Below, in pieces: positions 9,280-16,789 of a stretch of 64,000 bases of DNA. This DNA comes from an uncultured Mycobacterium sp. Its GTDB lineage: Bacteria > Actinomycetota > Actinomycetes > Mycobacteriales > Mycobacteriaceae. Location: assembly GCA_900078375.1 (NCBI GenBank), contig FLQS01000008.1, positions 1 to 64,000 on the forward strand, written 5' to 3'. Both the position numbers and the translations under genes were made by a program. Each line of letters begins with the position of its first letter. The first letter of the stretch is position 1. Under the pieces are notes generated by a model. It was not told the DNA's origin. It did no database searches and was given only the letters and a program-made list of their open reading frames with translations.

Positions 9280-10448
9280 CGGCCAGCCTGGACCAGCACC
9301 CCGGCCGGTTGCGGGAACCGCAACCCGACCTCGGCGCCGACCGGATAACCGGAGTGGCCGGGCGCGTCGACTTCGATGAGCCGATCGGGCAGTCCGTTGA
9401 CCGACAACACCACCCGGGTCGTCGCGCCCCGCCACACCGAGGCGTTCACGCTGGCGCGCAACGCTTCCGGATGCCCAAGACCGACGATCTGCAGCGCGTG
9501 CGGGCGGATGCACAGCAGCGCCTGCGAGCCCGGCGCCCAGTCGATCTTGCCGACCGCGGGCTGCGGTGCCTCCGCGCTGACGGTCTTGTGTGCGATGCTC
9601 ACCAACGCCGACGTTCCGATGACGCGGCCGACGGTGCACGGGATCAGATTCGCGCCGCCGAGAAAGGCTGCTGTGAAACTGGTCGGCGGCCGCTTCCATA
9701 GGATTTCGGCGGCGTCGACGTCCATCAGCCGGGCATCGTTCATCACCACGATGCGGTCGGCCAGTGCCAGCGCCTCGGCCTGATCATGGGTCACGTAGAG
9801 CATCGCGGTCTCGGGCAGCGCCTCTTTGAGTTGCTGCAACTCGGCGAGCATCGACTGGCGTAGCTGGGCGTCGAGTGCCGCGAGCGGCTCGTCCAGCAGC
9901 AGCACTCTGGGTCGGATGGCCAGTGCCCGAGCGATCGCCACACGTTGCTGCTGGCCACCGGAAAGCTCACGCGGCAGCCGCTTTCCGAATGCCGACATCC
10001 CCACCATGTCGAGAGCTTCGGCGACCCGCGGTCCGATTTCGCCACGCGGCACCCGGTGGGACTTCAGCCCGAAGGCCACGTTCTCGGCGACCCGCATGTG
10101 CGGGAACAGCGCATAGGACTGCAACACCACGCCAATACCGCGCTTGGCCGGCGGCAGATCCGTCACGTCCCGTCCGTCCAGTCGGACGCTGCCCGCAGTG
10201 GGGCGAACGAACCCGGCCAGCGCGTTCAGTGCAGTCGACTTCCCTGAACCGCTGGGGCCCAGCAGTGCGACGGTCTCGCCGGCCGCGACCTTGAGGCTGA
10301 AGTCGATCAGGGCGTTGGTCACCTTCTTGCCCCGCCCGTAGGCCACCCCGACGCGATCGAAGATGATCGCCGGGGTGGCCTCGGACGGTGTCGGCGTCTG
10401 CTGCGCGGCCGCGGTCGTGGGGGAGGCGCTGACGCCGAGTTCGGTCAC
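9276..10448 (-). CDS. ABC transporter ATPase, phosphonate (PhnT-like) importer
   Basis: 390 residues from a GTG at 10448 that sits one base after the binding-protein stop and behind GGGAG. An ATG at 10490 would make the protein overlap its neighbour by 41 bases and is less likely. Walker A GPSGSGKST, Q-loop LQSYALFP, signature LSGGQQQRVAIARAL and Walker B VLLLDEPLAALD are all present. The last ~130 residues form a TOBE-like regulatory domain, as in PotA/PhnT ATPases. It energises import with the two permeases downstream. Confidence 0.9.
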   Translation of the reverse strand: MTELGVSASPTTAAAQQTPTPSEATPAIIFDRVGVAYGRGKKVTNALIDFSLKVAAGETVALLGPSGSGKSTALNALAGFVRPTAGSVRLDGRDVTDLPPAKRGIGVVLQSYALFPHMRVAENVAFGLKSHRVPRGEIGPRVAEALDMVGMSAFGKRLPRELSGGQQQRVAIARALAIRPRVLLLDEPLAALDAQLRQSMLAELQQLKEALPETAMLYVTHDQAEALALADRIVVMNDARLMDVDAAEILWKRPPTSFTAAFLGGANLIPCTVGRVIGTSALVSIAHKTVSAEAPQPAVGKIDWAPGSQALLCIRPHALQIVGLGHPEALRASVNASVWRGATTRVVLSVNGLPDRLIEVDAPGHSGYPVGAEVGLRFPQPAGVLVQAGR

Positions 10449-10449
10449 A

Positions 10450-11496
10450 TCAGCTCCCGGTGGCCTTCTGGTAGGCGGCGACGTCGGCATCGAGATCGGT
10501 CAACACCGCGTTCCAATCCGGCGTCCACATCTGCACACCGCTGAGCAGACCGGTCGGCGTGTTCTGATCCGACTGACTGCCCGAGGCCTTGGCGATCGAG
10601 TCCTTCACCGGGATGCCCAACGCGTCTGTGGCGACGGTCTTTTGGACGTCATCGGAGATCAGGAAGGCCAGCAGCTTCTTGGCATCGTCGGCGTGCGGCG
10701 CGCCCTTGGTGACACCGGCGACATAAGGGAGCGCCACGGTGGTGCGGCTGTGGTCGGCCATTGCGGGGAAGAAGATGGTGAACTTCGACCCGTCGTCCTT
10801 GATCGAGCCCAGGTTCATCTGCACGTCGCCGTTGGCGACCAGCAGCTCGCCGTTGCTCACCTTGGGCTGCAGCTTTCCGGTGGACGAGGACGGTCCGACG
10901 TTGTTGGCCTGTAGCTTGCCCAGGTAGTCCAGGGCGGCCGGCTTGCCCATCAGGTGCTGCAGCAGCACCAGCACCGCGGTTCCGTCACCGGCCTGACCCG
11001 GCGTCGAGTACTGCAGCTTGCCCTTGAACTCCGGCTTGAGCAGGTCCTCCCAGGTCTGTGGCTGCGGATCGGCACCAGGGTTGGCGATGAAGCTCAGCGC
11101 GTTGTTGACGATCGGCAGGTAGTTGCCGTCAGGGCCGACCAGGTCGCCCGAGATGCCACTGGTGTCGGCGCCGCTGGACTGCAGCAGGCCGGACTTGTCC
11201 GCCTTCTGGATGAACGGCGGCAGGGTGACCAGCAGGTCGGCTTGTGGGTTGGACTGCTCCTTCTCCACCCGCGACACCACCTCGCCGGAGCCGGCCTCGA
11301 CCAGATTGACGTTGATGCCGGTGTCTTTGGTGAACTTGGCGAACTGGCTCTTGTACCAGGTGCCGAGGCCGTCGGCGCTGTACACGGTCACCGTCGTGGC
11401 GCCCCCCGATCCGGAGGTGCCGGTGCCGCCACAGGCGGCCGCCAAGGTCGTGACGGCGGCGATCGTGACCGCCAGCAGGGATTTACGGATGTTCAT
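10450..11496 (-). CDS. 2-aminoethylphosphonate-type ABC transporter substrate-binding lipoprotein
   Basis: 348 residues starting MNIRKS at 11496, behind AGAGGTG. A lipoprotein signal ends at Cys22 (TLAAAC, then a GGTGTSG linker), so the mature protein should be anchored to the outer face of the membrane. The rest has the layout of family-1 extracellular binding proteins: VTVYSADGLGTWYKSQFAKF at the front, then NVNLVEAGSGEVVSRVEKEQ. It lies 16 bp downstream of the hydrolase gene. The 2-aminoethylphosphonate assignment rests on operon context and on likeness to PhnS-type proteins. Confidence 0.87.
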   Translation of the reverse strand: MNIRKSLLAVTIAAVTTLAAACGGTGTSGSGGATTVTVYSADGLGTWYKSQFAKFTKDTGINVNLVEAGSGEVVSRVEKEQSNPQADLLVTLPPFIQKADKSGLLQSSGADTSGISGDLVGPDGNYLPIVNNALSFIANPGADPQPQTWEDLLKPEFKGKLQYSTPGQAGDGTAVLVLLQHLMGKPAALDYLGKLQANNVGPSSSTGKLQPKVSNGELLVANGDVQMNLGSIKDDGSKFTIFFPAMADHSRTTVALPYVAGVTKGAPHADDAKKLLAFLISDDVQKTVATDALGIPVKDSIAKASGSQSDQNTPTGLLSGVQMWTPDWNAVLTDLDADVAAYQKATGS

Positions 11497-11512
11497 CAGC
11501 ACCTCTTTCGTT

Positions 11513-12202
11513 TCAGCGGAAGTTCAGGATGAGATCGGCGAACTCAGTGACGGTGGGTACGACGTGGGTGGCGCCGGCGCCGCTCAGTTGCTGCTCGTTG
11601 TGGGCGCCGGACAGGGTGCCCGCCGCGATGGCGCAGCCCGCCCGCAGCGCGCTGTCGATATCGCTGCTGGTGTCGCCAAGTGCGGCGACGTTGCCGACAC
11701 CGTCGATCTGCAGGCGCATCAGGGCGGTCAGGATCAGGTCGGGGTAGGGCCGGCCCCGGACACCGTCACCGGGAGCCAAGGTCAGATCGGCCAGCGACTG
11801 CCAGCCCAGGGCGGCCAGCAGCTTCTCCTGTGTGGTGCCGCTGAAGCCGGTGGTCAACGCGACCTTCACGCCGGCGCTGCGCAGGTTGGTGACGGCCTCG
11901 GTGGCACCGGGAATCGGCCGAGCGTTGCCGTTGTCGATCAGCTCCTCGTAGGCCGCCTCGAAGGCCCGGTTCGCCTGCTGAGCCAGCTGCTCCTGCCCGA
12001 AGAGCGCCCGGAACACCGCGATCTTCGACTGCCCCATGGTGTCGAGCACGTACCGGCGGGCCTGCTCGCGTACCGCTCCGCTGTGCGCAAGACCTGCCGC
12101 GGTGGCCGCGGCCTCGAACGCCTCGACCACCAGACCGTCGTCGGCCACGGTGGTGCCGGCCATGTCTATGACCGCCAGTTGAATTATGTTGTCCGCCATC
12201 AT
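11513..12202 (-). CDS. Phosphonatase-like HAD hydrolase (phosphonoacetaldehyde hydrolase type)
   Basis: 229 residues. VIDMAGTT at 11-18 puts the nucleophile at Asp13, in the D-x-A-G-T-T form typical of PhnX rather than the usual HAD DxDGT. MGQSK (56-60) matches the cap-domain MGxxK of phosphonatases, whose Lys makes the Schiff base with phosphonoacetaldehyde. LTTGFSGTTQ and ALGDTSSDID supply the later HAD motifs. Predicted reaction: phosphonoacetaldehyde to acetaldehyde plus phosphate in the cytoplasm. Two ATGs in a row (12202, 12199) follow TAAGGA. It matches the PhnX-like group (TIGR03351 by memory) better than classical PhnX. Confidence 0.85.
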   Translation of the reverse strand: MMADNIIQLAVIDMAGTTVADDGLVVEAFEAAATAAGLAHSGAVREQARRYVLDTMGQSKIAVFRALFGQEQLAQQANRAFEAAYEELIDNGNARPIPGATEAVTNLRSAGVKVALTTGFSGTTQEKLLAALGWQSLADLTLAPGDGVRGRPYPDLILTALMRLQIDGVGNVAALGDTSSDIDSALRAGCAIAAGTLSGAHNEQQLSGAGATHVVPTVTEFADLILNFR

Positions 12203-12214
12203 GTTCCTTACCGC

Positions 12215-13330
12215 TCAGATACCGATCAGGTCCGCGGTGTGCTCGGCGATGGCCGGAGCCAGCGTCATCCCGCGACCACCGGGCCCGGTGATCACCCACA
12301 CCCCGTCGCCGGCCGTACGCCGGCACACCAGTTCGCCGGGATCGGTGCACTGGCTGTACACCCCCGCCCAGCGCTGCCGCACCGGTGGCAGACGCCGCCC
12401 GAGTAACTCCTCGACCACACCGATCAGGTATTCGTAGGGCGGCTCGTGGACGTCGAACCCGAACGGCTCGCTGTATTCGTGGGTGTCGCCGATGGTCAGC
12501 CCGCCGTGCAGACGCTGCACACACAGCAGTTGCATCCGATTGGCGTCGGCAACTGGATGTTGAGATTCGTTGTCCCGCAGCTTATTCAGTGCCGATCCGG
12601 CGTAACCGGGGTAGTACCGGAAACTGTCTGCGTCGGCGATGGCGGTGGTCAGGGCTTCACCGAGGGGTTCGGTCTGCATCATCTGCAGCCGTACCCGCCG
12701 CACCGGGAGCTCGCCTGCGACTTCTCGGGTCAGCCCGCCGTGTGCGGCACCCGGGCACAGCAGCACCAGGTCGCCCTCATGGCTGCGCCCGCGGTCGTCG
12801 CGCACGACACCACCGTCGACGGAGCGGGCTTCGGTGCCCATCAAGAAGGTGTAGCGACCGGTGGTTTCCAGATGTGCGCGGATGGCCGGCAGGGCTTGCC
12901 GCGATTCCACCGCCGCGTCACGCGAACAATGAAGTCCGGCAAGGAATGTGCCACGCAGAGCAGGATTGATGGCGCGTACGTCAGCCGGCTCCAGCAAGCG
13001 GAAGCCGCGCCGGACGGCGTCTGCGCGGCGGGTGACCTCGTCGGCGACGGCCACCTCGTGCGGGGAGCGCAGCAGAGTGAGCGACCCGGCCGGACGAAAG
13101 CCGACCCCTGGAACGCGTTCGCCGATCTTCTCCCACAACTCGCGGGCGCGAAGCGCGGCGTCCAGTTCGTGATCCGCGCGGCCGGAAACCCACACCAAGC
13201 CGAAATTGCGCACCGTGGCACCGCGGGCCTCGGTTTCACGTTCGAGGTGCACGACGCTATGCCCGCGTTCGACGGCTTCCCACGCGTGAGTGGTGCCCAG
13301 CACGCCGCCACCCACAACCGTCACCTGCAT
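12215..13330 (-). CDS. FAD-dependent amine oxidoreductase of phosphonate clusters (TIGR03364-like)
   Basis: 371 residues of the DAO/glycine-oxidase fold. The N terminus VTVVGGGVLGTTHAWEAVERG is a GxGxxG dinucleotide site followed by the acidic HLERE end of beta-2; the C terminus has WVITGPGGRGMTLAPAIAE, the second FAD-contact stretch. It is first in the minus-strand operon, 13 bp before the phosphonatase-like gene. Proteins of this group recur in phosphonate clusters and are thought to oxidise 2-aminoethylphosphonate or its N-methyl form to phosphonoacetaldehyde. No transaminase (PhnW) is present, so this enzyme probably makes the aldehyde for the hydrolase. Confidence 0.82.
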   Translation of the reverse strand: MQVTVVGGGVLGTTHAWEAVERGHSVVHLERETEARGATVRNFGLVWVSGRADHELDAALRARELWEKIGERVPGVGFRPAGSLTLLRSPHEVAVADEVTRRADAVRRGFRLLEPADVRAINPALRGTFLAGLHCSRDAAVESRQALPAIRAHLETTGRYTFLMGTEARSVDGGVVRDDRGRSHEGDLVLLCPGAAHGGLTREVAGELPVRRVRLQMMQTEPLGEALTTAIADADSFRYYPGYAGSALNKLRDNESQHPVADANRMQLLCVQRLHGGLTIGDTHEYSEPFGFDVHEPPYEYLIGVVEELLGRRLPPVRQRWAGVYSQCTDPGELVCRRTAGDGVWVITGPGGRGMTLAPAIAEHTADLIGI

Positions 13331-13405
13331 GGGTATTGAGGCTCTACACCCCGAACGTCGGTGGACCTACGGTGCGGTTTTGCATGCCTGAACAGAAGAT
13401 TAACG

Positions 13406-13421
13406 ATTGGTATAGACCAAT
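13406..13421. promoter_or_regulatory. Probable operator for the HutC-type GntR regulator
   Basis: ATTGGTATAGACCAAT is a palindrome with one mismatched pair. Its centre, GTATAGAC, fits the GT-N-TA-N-AC operator rule of the HutC branch of GntR regulators. It sits between the divergent FAD oxidoreductase (start 13330) and HD oxygenase (start 13434) genes, and a HutC-type regulator is encoded two genes away, so one site could control both arms. Confidence 0.7.
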
Positions 13422-13433
13422 TGCAGGTATGCT

Positions 13434-13985
13434 GTGACCGTGACTCACGCGCAAGAATCCGTGGTGCTGGCGGATACTGCTGCCCTGCTGCGCTCCCTGC
13501 GGGGAGTGTGGGACGAGGACGCCGTCGACGATCTCGACCATGCGCTGCAGTCCGCCGCGCGCGCCCTCGACGATGGCGCCGACGACGAGCTGGTGCTGGC
13601 CGCCGCGTTGCACGATCTGGCCCACAGTCCGCTGTGCGACTTGCCGAACCGGGACTGTCACGACGTCGCCGCGCACGACTGGCTGACACCGCGATACGGT
13701 GCTCGGGTGGGTTGGCTTGCCGGAGCACATGTCGCAGCCAAGCGCTATCTGGCGGCCACCGAACCCGGCTATGCCGATGCGCTGTCGCCGACGTCGGTGC
13801 AGTCGCTGCAGGCACAGGGCGGCGCGGCGGTTGATGACGAAATCGCCTGTCACCCATGGTGGTCCGATGCGCTGAGGCTGCGCTACTACGATGACGCCGC
13901 CAAGGTTCCCGGAGCGGTGGCCGCAAGCGTGGAGGACGTGCTGATCGTCGCCGAACGAGTGCTCAGGAAGCGCGAATCGACATGA
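13434..13985 (+). CDS. PhnZ-like HD-domain di-iron phosphonate oxygenase
   Basis: 183 residues from a GTG at 13434; no good ribosome site is visible. LVLAAALHDLAHS (53-65) is the HD metal site; DHALQSA (His36) and GAHVAAKRYL supply further ligands, and SLQAQGGAAVDDEI follows. This pattern matches the recalled sequence of PhnZ, which uses a mixed-valence di-iron centre to cleave the C-P bond of 1-hydroxy-2-aminoethylphosphonate. At the positions I align to PhnZ Tyr24 and Glu27 this protein has Trp26 and Asp29. No PhnY-like 2-oxoglutarate dioxygenase is nearby. Its last bases overlap the regulator start (ATGA). Confidence 0.83.
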   Translation: MTVTHAQESVVLADTAALLRSLRGVWDEDAVDDLDHALQSAARALDDGADDELVLAAALHDLAHSPLCDLPNRDCHDVAAHDWLTPRYGARVGWLAGAHVAAKRYLAATEPGYADALSPTSVQSLQAQGGAAVDDEIACHPWWSDALRLRYYDDAAKVPGAVAASVEDVLIVAERVLRKREST

Positions 13986-14677
13986 GCAAGGCGCACCTCG
14001 TTCGCAACGGCCTCGACGAGCTCTTGGGGGGCCTGGAGGAAGGGGACCCGGTGCCCGCCGAGCGGGACCTGGCCGTGCGCTTCGGCGTCGCCCGGGACAC
14101 CGTGCGCCAAGCGCTGCACGAGCTACTGCTAGAGGGCCGGATTCAGCGCCGCGGGCGCGGCACTGTGATGGCGAAACCGAAGCTGACACAACCTCTTTCG
14201 CTTCGTTCCTACACCGAGGGTGCCGAACGGATGGGCCGCAAGCCGGGCCGCATTCTGGTGACCTGGGAGGACGTCGAGGCAAGTCCGGACCTCTGCGCCG
14301 GACTGGATGTCGAACTCGGCGAACCGGTGATGCACCTGGAGCGCGTGCTGCTGGCCGACAACGAGCGGATCGGTCTGGAGAGCACCTTCCTCCAGAAGTC
14401 GCGCTTCGCCGGCCTCTACGACACGTTCGATCCGGAAACCTCGCTCTACGCCGCGATTCGCGGAACGGGTGTGCATTTCACCTCGGCACAGGAACTCATC
14501 GAGACGATCCTGCCCACGCCTCGCGAGGCCGGTCTGCTGCTCACCACGACGGGCATGCCCATGCTTCATCTGCGTCGGCGCTCGCTGGATGCACACGGCC
14601 GGCCGATCGAGATGGTCCGGGCGTTGTACCGCGGCGACCGGGTCGCCTTCCAGACAACGCTCGTCGACGACGTGTGA
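13982..14677 (+). CDS. GntR/HutC-family regulator of phosphonate genes (PhnR-like)
   Basis: 231 residues. The N-terminal winged helix (PVPAERDLAVRFGVARDTVRQALHEL is its recognition region, about 22-47, with RIQRRGRGT as the wing) is followed by a UTRA effector domain from about 75 to the end (PVMHLERVLLADNERIGLEST and MLHLRRRSLDAHGRPIE regions). The start overlaps the HD oxygenase stop by four bases. By analogy with HutC regulators it should repress until a phosphonate or its breakdown product binds the UTRA domain. The likely operator is the palindrome at 13406-13421. Confidence 0.88.
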   Translation: MSKAHLVRNGLDELLGGLEEGDPVPAERDLAVRFGVARDTVRQALHELLLEGRIQRRGRGTVMAKPKLTQPLSLRSYTEGAERMGRKPGRILVTWEDVEASPDLCAGLDVELGEPVMHLERVLLADNERIGLESTFLQKSRFAGLYDTFDPETSLYAAIRGTGVHFTSAQELIETILPTPREAGLLLTTTGMPMLHLRRRSLDAHGRPIEMVRALYRGDRVAFQTTLVDDV

Positions 14678-14774
14678 GTCAGCGGCGCCAGAAGGCCAGC
14701 TCCATCGAGGATGAGCCCGGCGTGTCCCAGGACCACCGTGTATGACGTGATTGTCGGTCGGCAGCATCAGGTCC

Positions 14775-15422
14775 TCACATGCCGAGCAGTGATTCGATCC
14801 CGCTCCGGGTGAAGTACAGAACGAAGCCCGCCGCGACGATCCACATTAGCGGACTGATCTCGCGGGCCTTGCCCGCCGCGGATCGCACCACGACCCACGT
14901 CACGAAGCCGACGCCGATGCCGTTGGCGATCGAGTAGCTGAACGGCATGACCGCGACCGTCAGCACGACGGGCAGGGCCACCGAGAATTCCGAGACGTCG
15001 ACGTGGCGCAGCTGGGAGAACATCATCGTCCCGACGATCACCAGCGCTGCCGCGGCCACCTCGGTCGGCACGATCTGAGCCAGCGGCCCGACGAACATCG
15101 CAGCGAGGAACAGCGCTCCGGTGACGAGATTGGCCAGCCCGGTGCGGGCGCCTTCCTCGATACCGGCACCGGACTCGATGAAGACGGTGTTCGACGACGC
15201 CGAGGTGGTACCACCGACGACGGCGCCGGCGCCCTCCACAATCAGCGCCGAACGCAAGCGTGGGAAGGTCCCGTTCTCGTCAGCCAGGCCCGCTTCCCGC
15301 GACAGCCCGGTGAACGTTCCCATCGCGTCGAAGAAGTTGGCGAACACCAACGTGAACACGAGCATCGTCGCGGCCAGGATGCCGATCCGGCCGAAGCTGT
15401 CGAAGCTCAAAGCACCGACCAG
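14775..15422 (-). pseudogene. NCS2 purine permease, C-terminal fragment cut off by an insertion sequence
   Basis: This is the downstream half (216 codons) of a gene split by the insertion sequence at 15423-16782. It reads LVGALSFDSFGRIGILAATM, then GLADENGTFPRLRSALIVEGAGAVVGG, TSASSNTVFIESGAGIEEGARTG and a final hydrophobic helix, all typical of AzgA/PbuG-type NCS2 purine permeases. Joining it to 16790-17554 and removing one 7-bp duplicate restores an open frame of 470 codons plus stop with the sequence PDLSLVGALSFDSFG across the join. An internal ATG at 15410 could start a short product, but it would lack half of the transporter. Confidence 0.9.
15416..15422. repeat. 7-bp target-site duplication, left copy
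   Basis: CGACCAG here is repeated at 16783-16789 on the other side of the insertion sequence. Removing one copy together with the element restores the permease reading frame exactly. Confidence 0.85.
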
Positions 15423-15425
15423 CGT

Positions 15426-15485
15426 GTTGCCTCACGTCAAGATGCGCGCGTAGGGGGATTCGTTGCCTCATGTGAGCGTGCGCGC
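15426..15485. repeat. Left-end tandem terminal repeats of the insertion sequence
   Basis: Two related copies begin GTTGCCTCA at 15426 and 15462, each ending in TGCGCGC, a 36-bp period. The transposase stop codon falls inside the outer copy. They are inverted relative to the pair at the other end. Confidence 0.8.
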
Positions 15486-16672
15486 TTGGTGACTGGAGCG
15501 GGGGTGCCGGTTGGGGCTTTGCTGGTGGTTAGGGTGAAGAGCTGGGCGGTTAAGGCCTGAATCTGGCGGCCGGTGGCGGCTGGATTGATCAGTGAGTGGG
15601 TCCGTTTGAGTGCGACGGTGCGTTCCACAGTCATGCTCGGGTGATTGATCGCGCGGTGAAAGGGGGTCGTGGCTTTGTCGTGTTTCTTGGACACTTTGGC
15701 TCCTGTGCGGACTTTGGAGATTAGTTTCTGCTGGGGGTGGAAGTAGTTGGTCAGCATCGACTGCAGGTGCCAGATTTCGTTGAGTAGCAACAGTTCTGCA
15801 GCGGTGTCGTAGCGGTAGTAGCCGACCACTGTGCGTACCACCGTCCAGTTCTTCTGCTCGACGTGGCAGCCGTCGTTCTTGTTGCCCGGCCGGGACCGGG
15901 TGAAGGTGATGCGGCGGTCTTGACACCATCGCAAGAGGTCGTCGTTGATGAATTCCGATCCATTGTCGGAGTCGACGCCGCGGATCGGGAACGGCATCGC
16001 GGCGGCGATGTGATTGAGGGCGGCCAGTACGTGTTTGGCCATCCGGTCGGGCATTGAGCGGCTCTCGGTCCAGCCGGTGGCGATATCGGTGACCGTCAGT
16101 GTGAAGGCATGGCCCCCACCGCGATTGCCGCCGTCGTGGAAGACCGTGTCGATCTCGACGAAGCCGGGCACAGCGTCATCCCATTCGGCCCAGGTGCGTA
16201 CCGGGATCTGGCTTTTGAGCAGCGATCCCGGCTTGGTGCCCACACGTCCTCTGATCGTGTATTTGGCTCGCTCATCGGCCAGGCGGCGATCGATGGTGGC
16301 CGCCGACATCGAGACCAGCAACGCCGCTGTCTCATCACTGATGACCAGCTCCCGGAAGTGACGCAGCACGGCCACCAGCTCTGCGAGCATGGGGGCGAGC
16401 CGTTTACCGGCGGGCATTCCCAGCACCGTCCAGCAGACCGTCAATGCGGCGATGACCTCGGGCCCGTACTTGACTGGCCGGGGACCGCGCACGGTGACGA
16501 TCCTGGGCTGCAGCGCGGCTGTGAGCGCCTTGCGGGCATGGTTTCGGTGCCAGCCGGTATTGGCGCACAACTCGTCGAGAATCCGACTCTTCCCGCGCTT
16601 ACTGGCCTGCTGGTAGCGGATCGCCGCTGCCTGCGTCACTGCTCTGCGTTCGCCCAATGTCAACCCCATCAC
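15437..16672 (-). CDS. DDE transposase of the insertion sequence
   Basis: 411 residues. The N terminus holds a helix-turn-helix-like region (ILDELCANTGWHRNHARKAL, about 31-50). The rve/integrase core follows: VEIDTVFHDGG gives the first Asp, GVDSDNGSEF the second, and CHVEQKNWTVVR the Glu, so a DDE triad looks intact. The C-terminal tail is basic and Thr/Pro-rich. The start is a GTG at 16672 or the ATG at 16669. The frame is undamaged, so the element may be active or a recent arrival. Confidence 0.88.
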   Translation of the reverse strand: MMGLTLGERRAVTQAAAIRYQQASKRGKSRILDELCANTGWHRNHARKALTAALQPRIVTVRGPRPVKYGPEVIAALTVCWTVLGMPAGKRLAPMLAELVAVLRHFRELVISDETAALLVSMSAATIDRRLADERAKYTIRGRVGTKPGSLLKSQIPVRTWAEWDDAVPGFVEIDTVFHDGGNRGGGHAFTLTVTDIATGWTESRSMPDRMAKHVLAALNHIAAAMPFPIRGVDSDNGSEFINDDLLRWCQDRRITFTRSRPGNKNDGCHVEQKNWTVVRTVVGYYRYDTAAELLLLNEIWHLQSMLTNYFHPQQKLISKVRTGAKVSKKHDKATTPFHRAINHPSMTVERTVALKRTHSLINPAATGRQIQALTAQLFTLTTSKAPTGTPAPVTKRARSHEATNPPTRAS

Positions 16673-16721
16673 CTGGGCCTACCGAAGTCATTGCTGACCA
16701 AGCCGGCAGACGCGCCGTCCA

Positions 16722-16782
16722 CGCGCGCATTTCAGATGAGTCAACGAACCACCCATTCGCGCGCATTTCAGATGAGTCAACG
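16722..16782. repeat. Right-end tandem terminal repeats of the insertion sequence
   Basis: Two identical 25-bp copies (16722-16746 and 16758-16782) reading, on the minus strand, CGTTGACTCA...AATGCGCGCG. They are 36 bp apart, the same spacing as at the left end, which suggests paired transposase-binding sites at each terminus. Confidence 0.85.
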
Positions 16783-16789
16783 CGACCAG
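16783..16789. repeat. 7-bp target-site duplication, right copy
   Basis: CGACCAG, identical to 15416-15422, directly abutting the right end of the insertion sequence. Confidence 0.85.

Larger units (their letters stand above)
15423..16782 (-). mobile_element. 1360-bp insertion sequence inside the NCS2 permease gene (ISNCY/IS1202-like transposase)
   Basis: The element is bounded by 7-bp direct repeats (CGACCAG) and carries one transposase gene on the minus strand. Each end has two copies of a ~24-bp motif of the form GTTG(C/A)CTCA...TGCGCGC, spaced 36 bp apart and facing inward. The left copies are at 15426-15450 and 15462-15485, the right ones at 16722-16746 and 16758-16782. The right copies are identical to each other; the left copies have drifted. 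It sits in the permease gene in the same orientation. Family placement (ISNCY, possibly IS1202 group) is from transposase likeness only. Confidence 0.88.

Noticed and set aside
15437..16782. Larger composite transposon carrying the phosphonate locus
   Set aside because: Only one copy of the element is seen, with its own target duplication inside the permease gene; nothing flanks the phosphonate genes.
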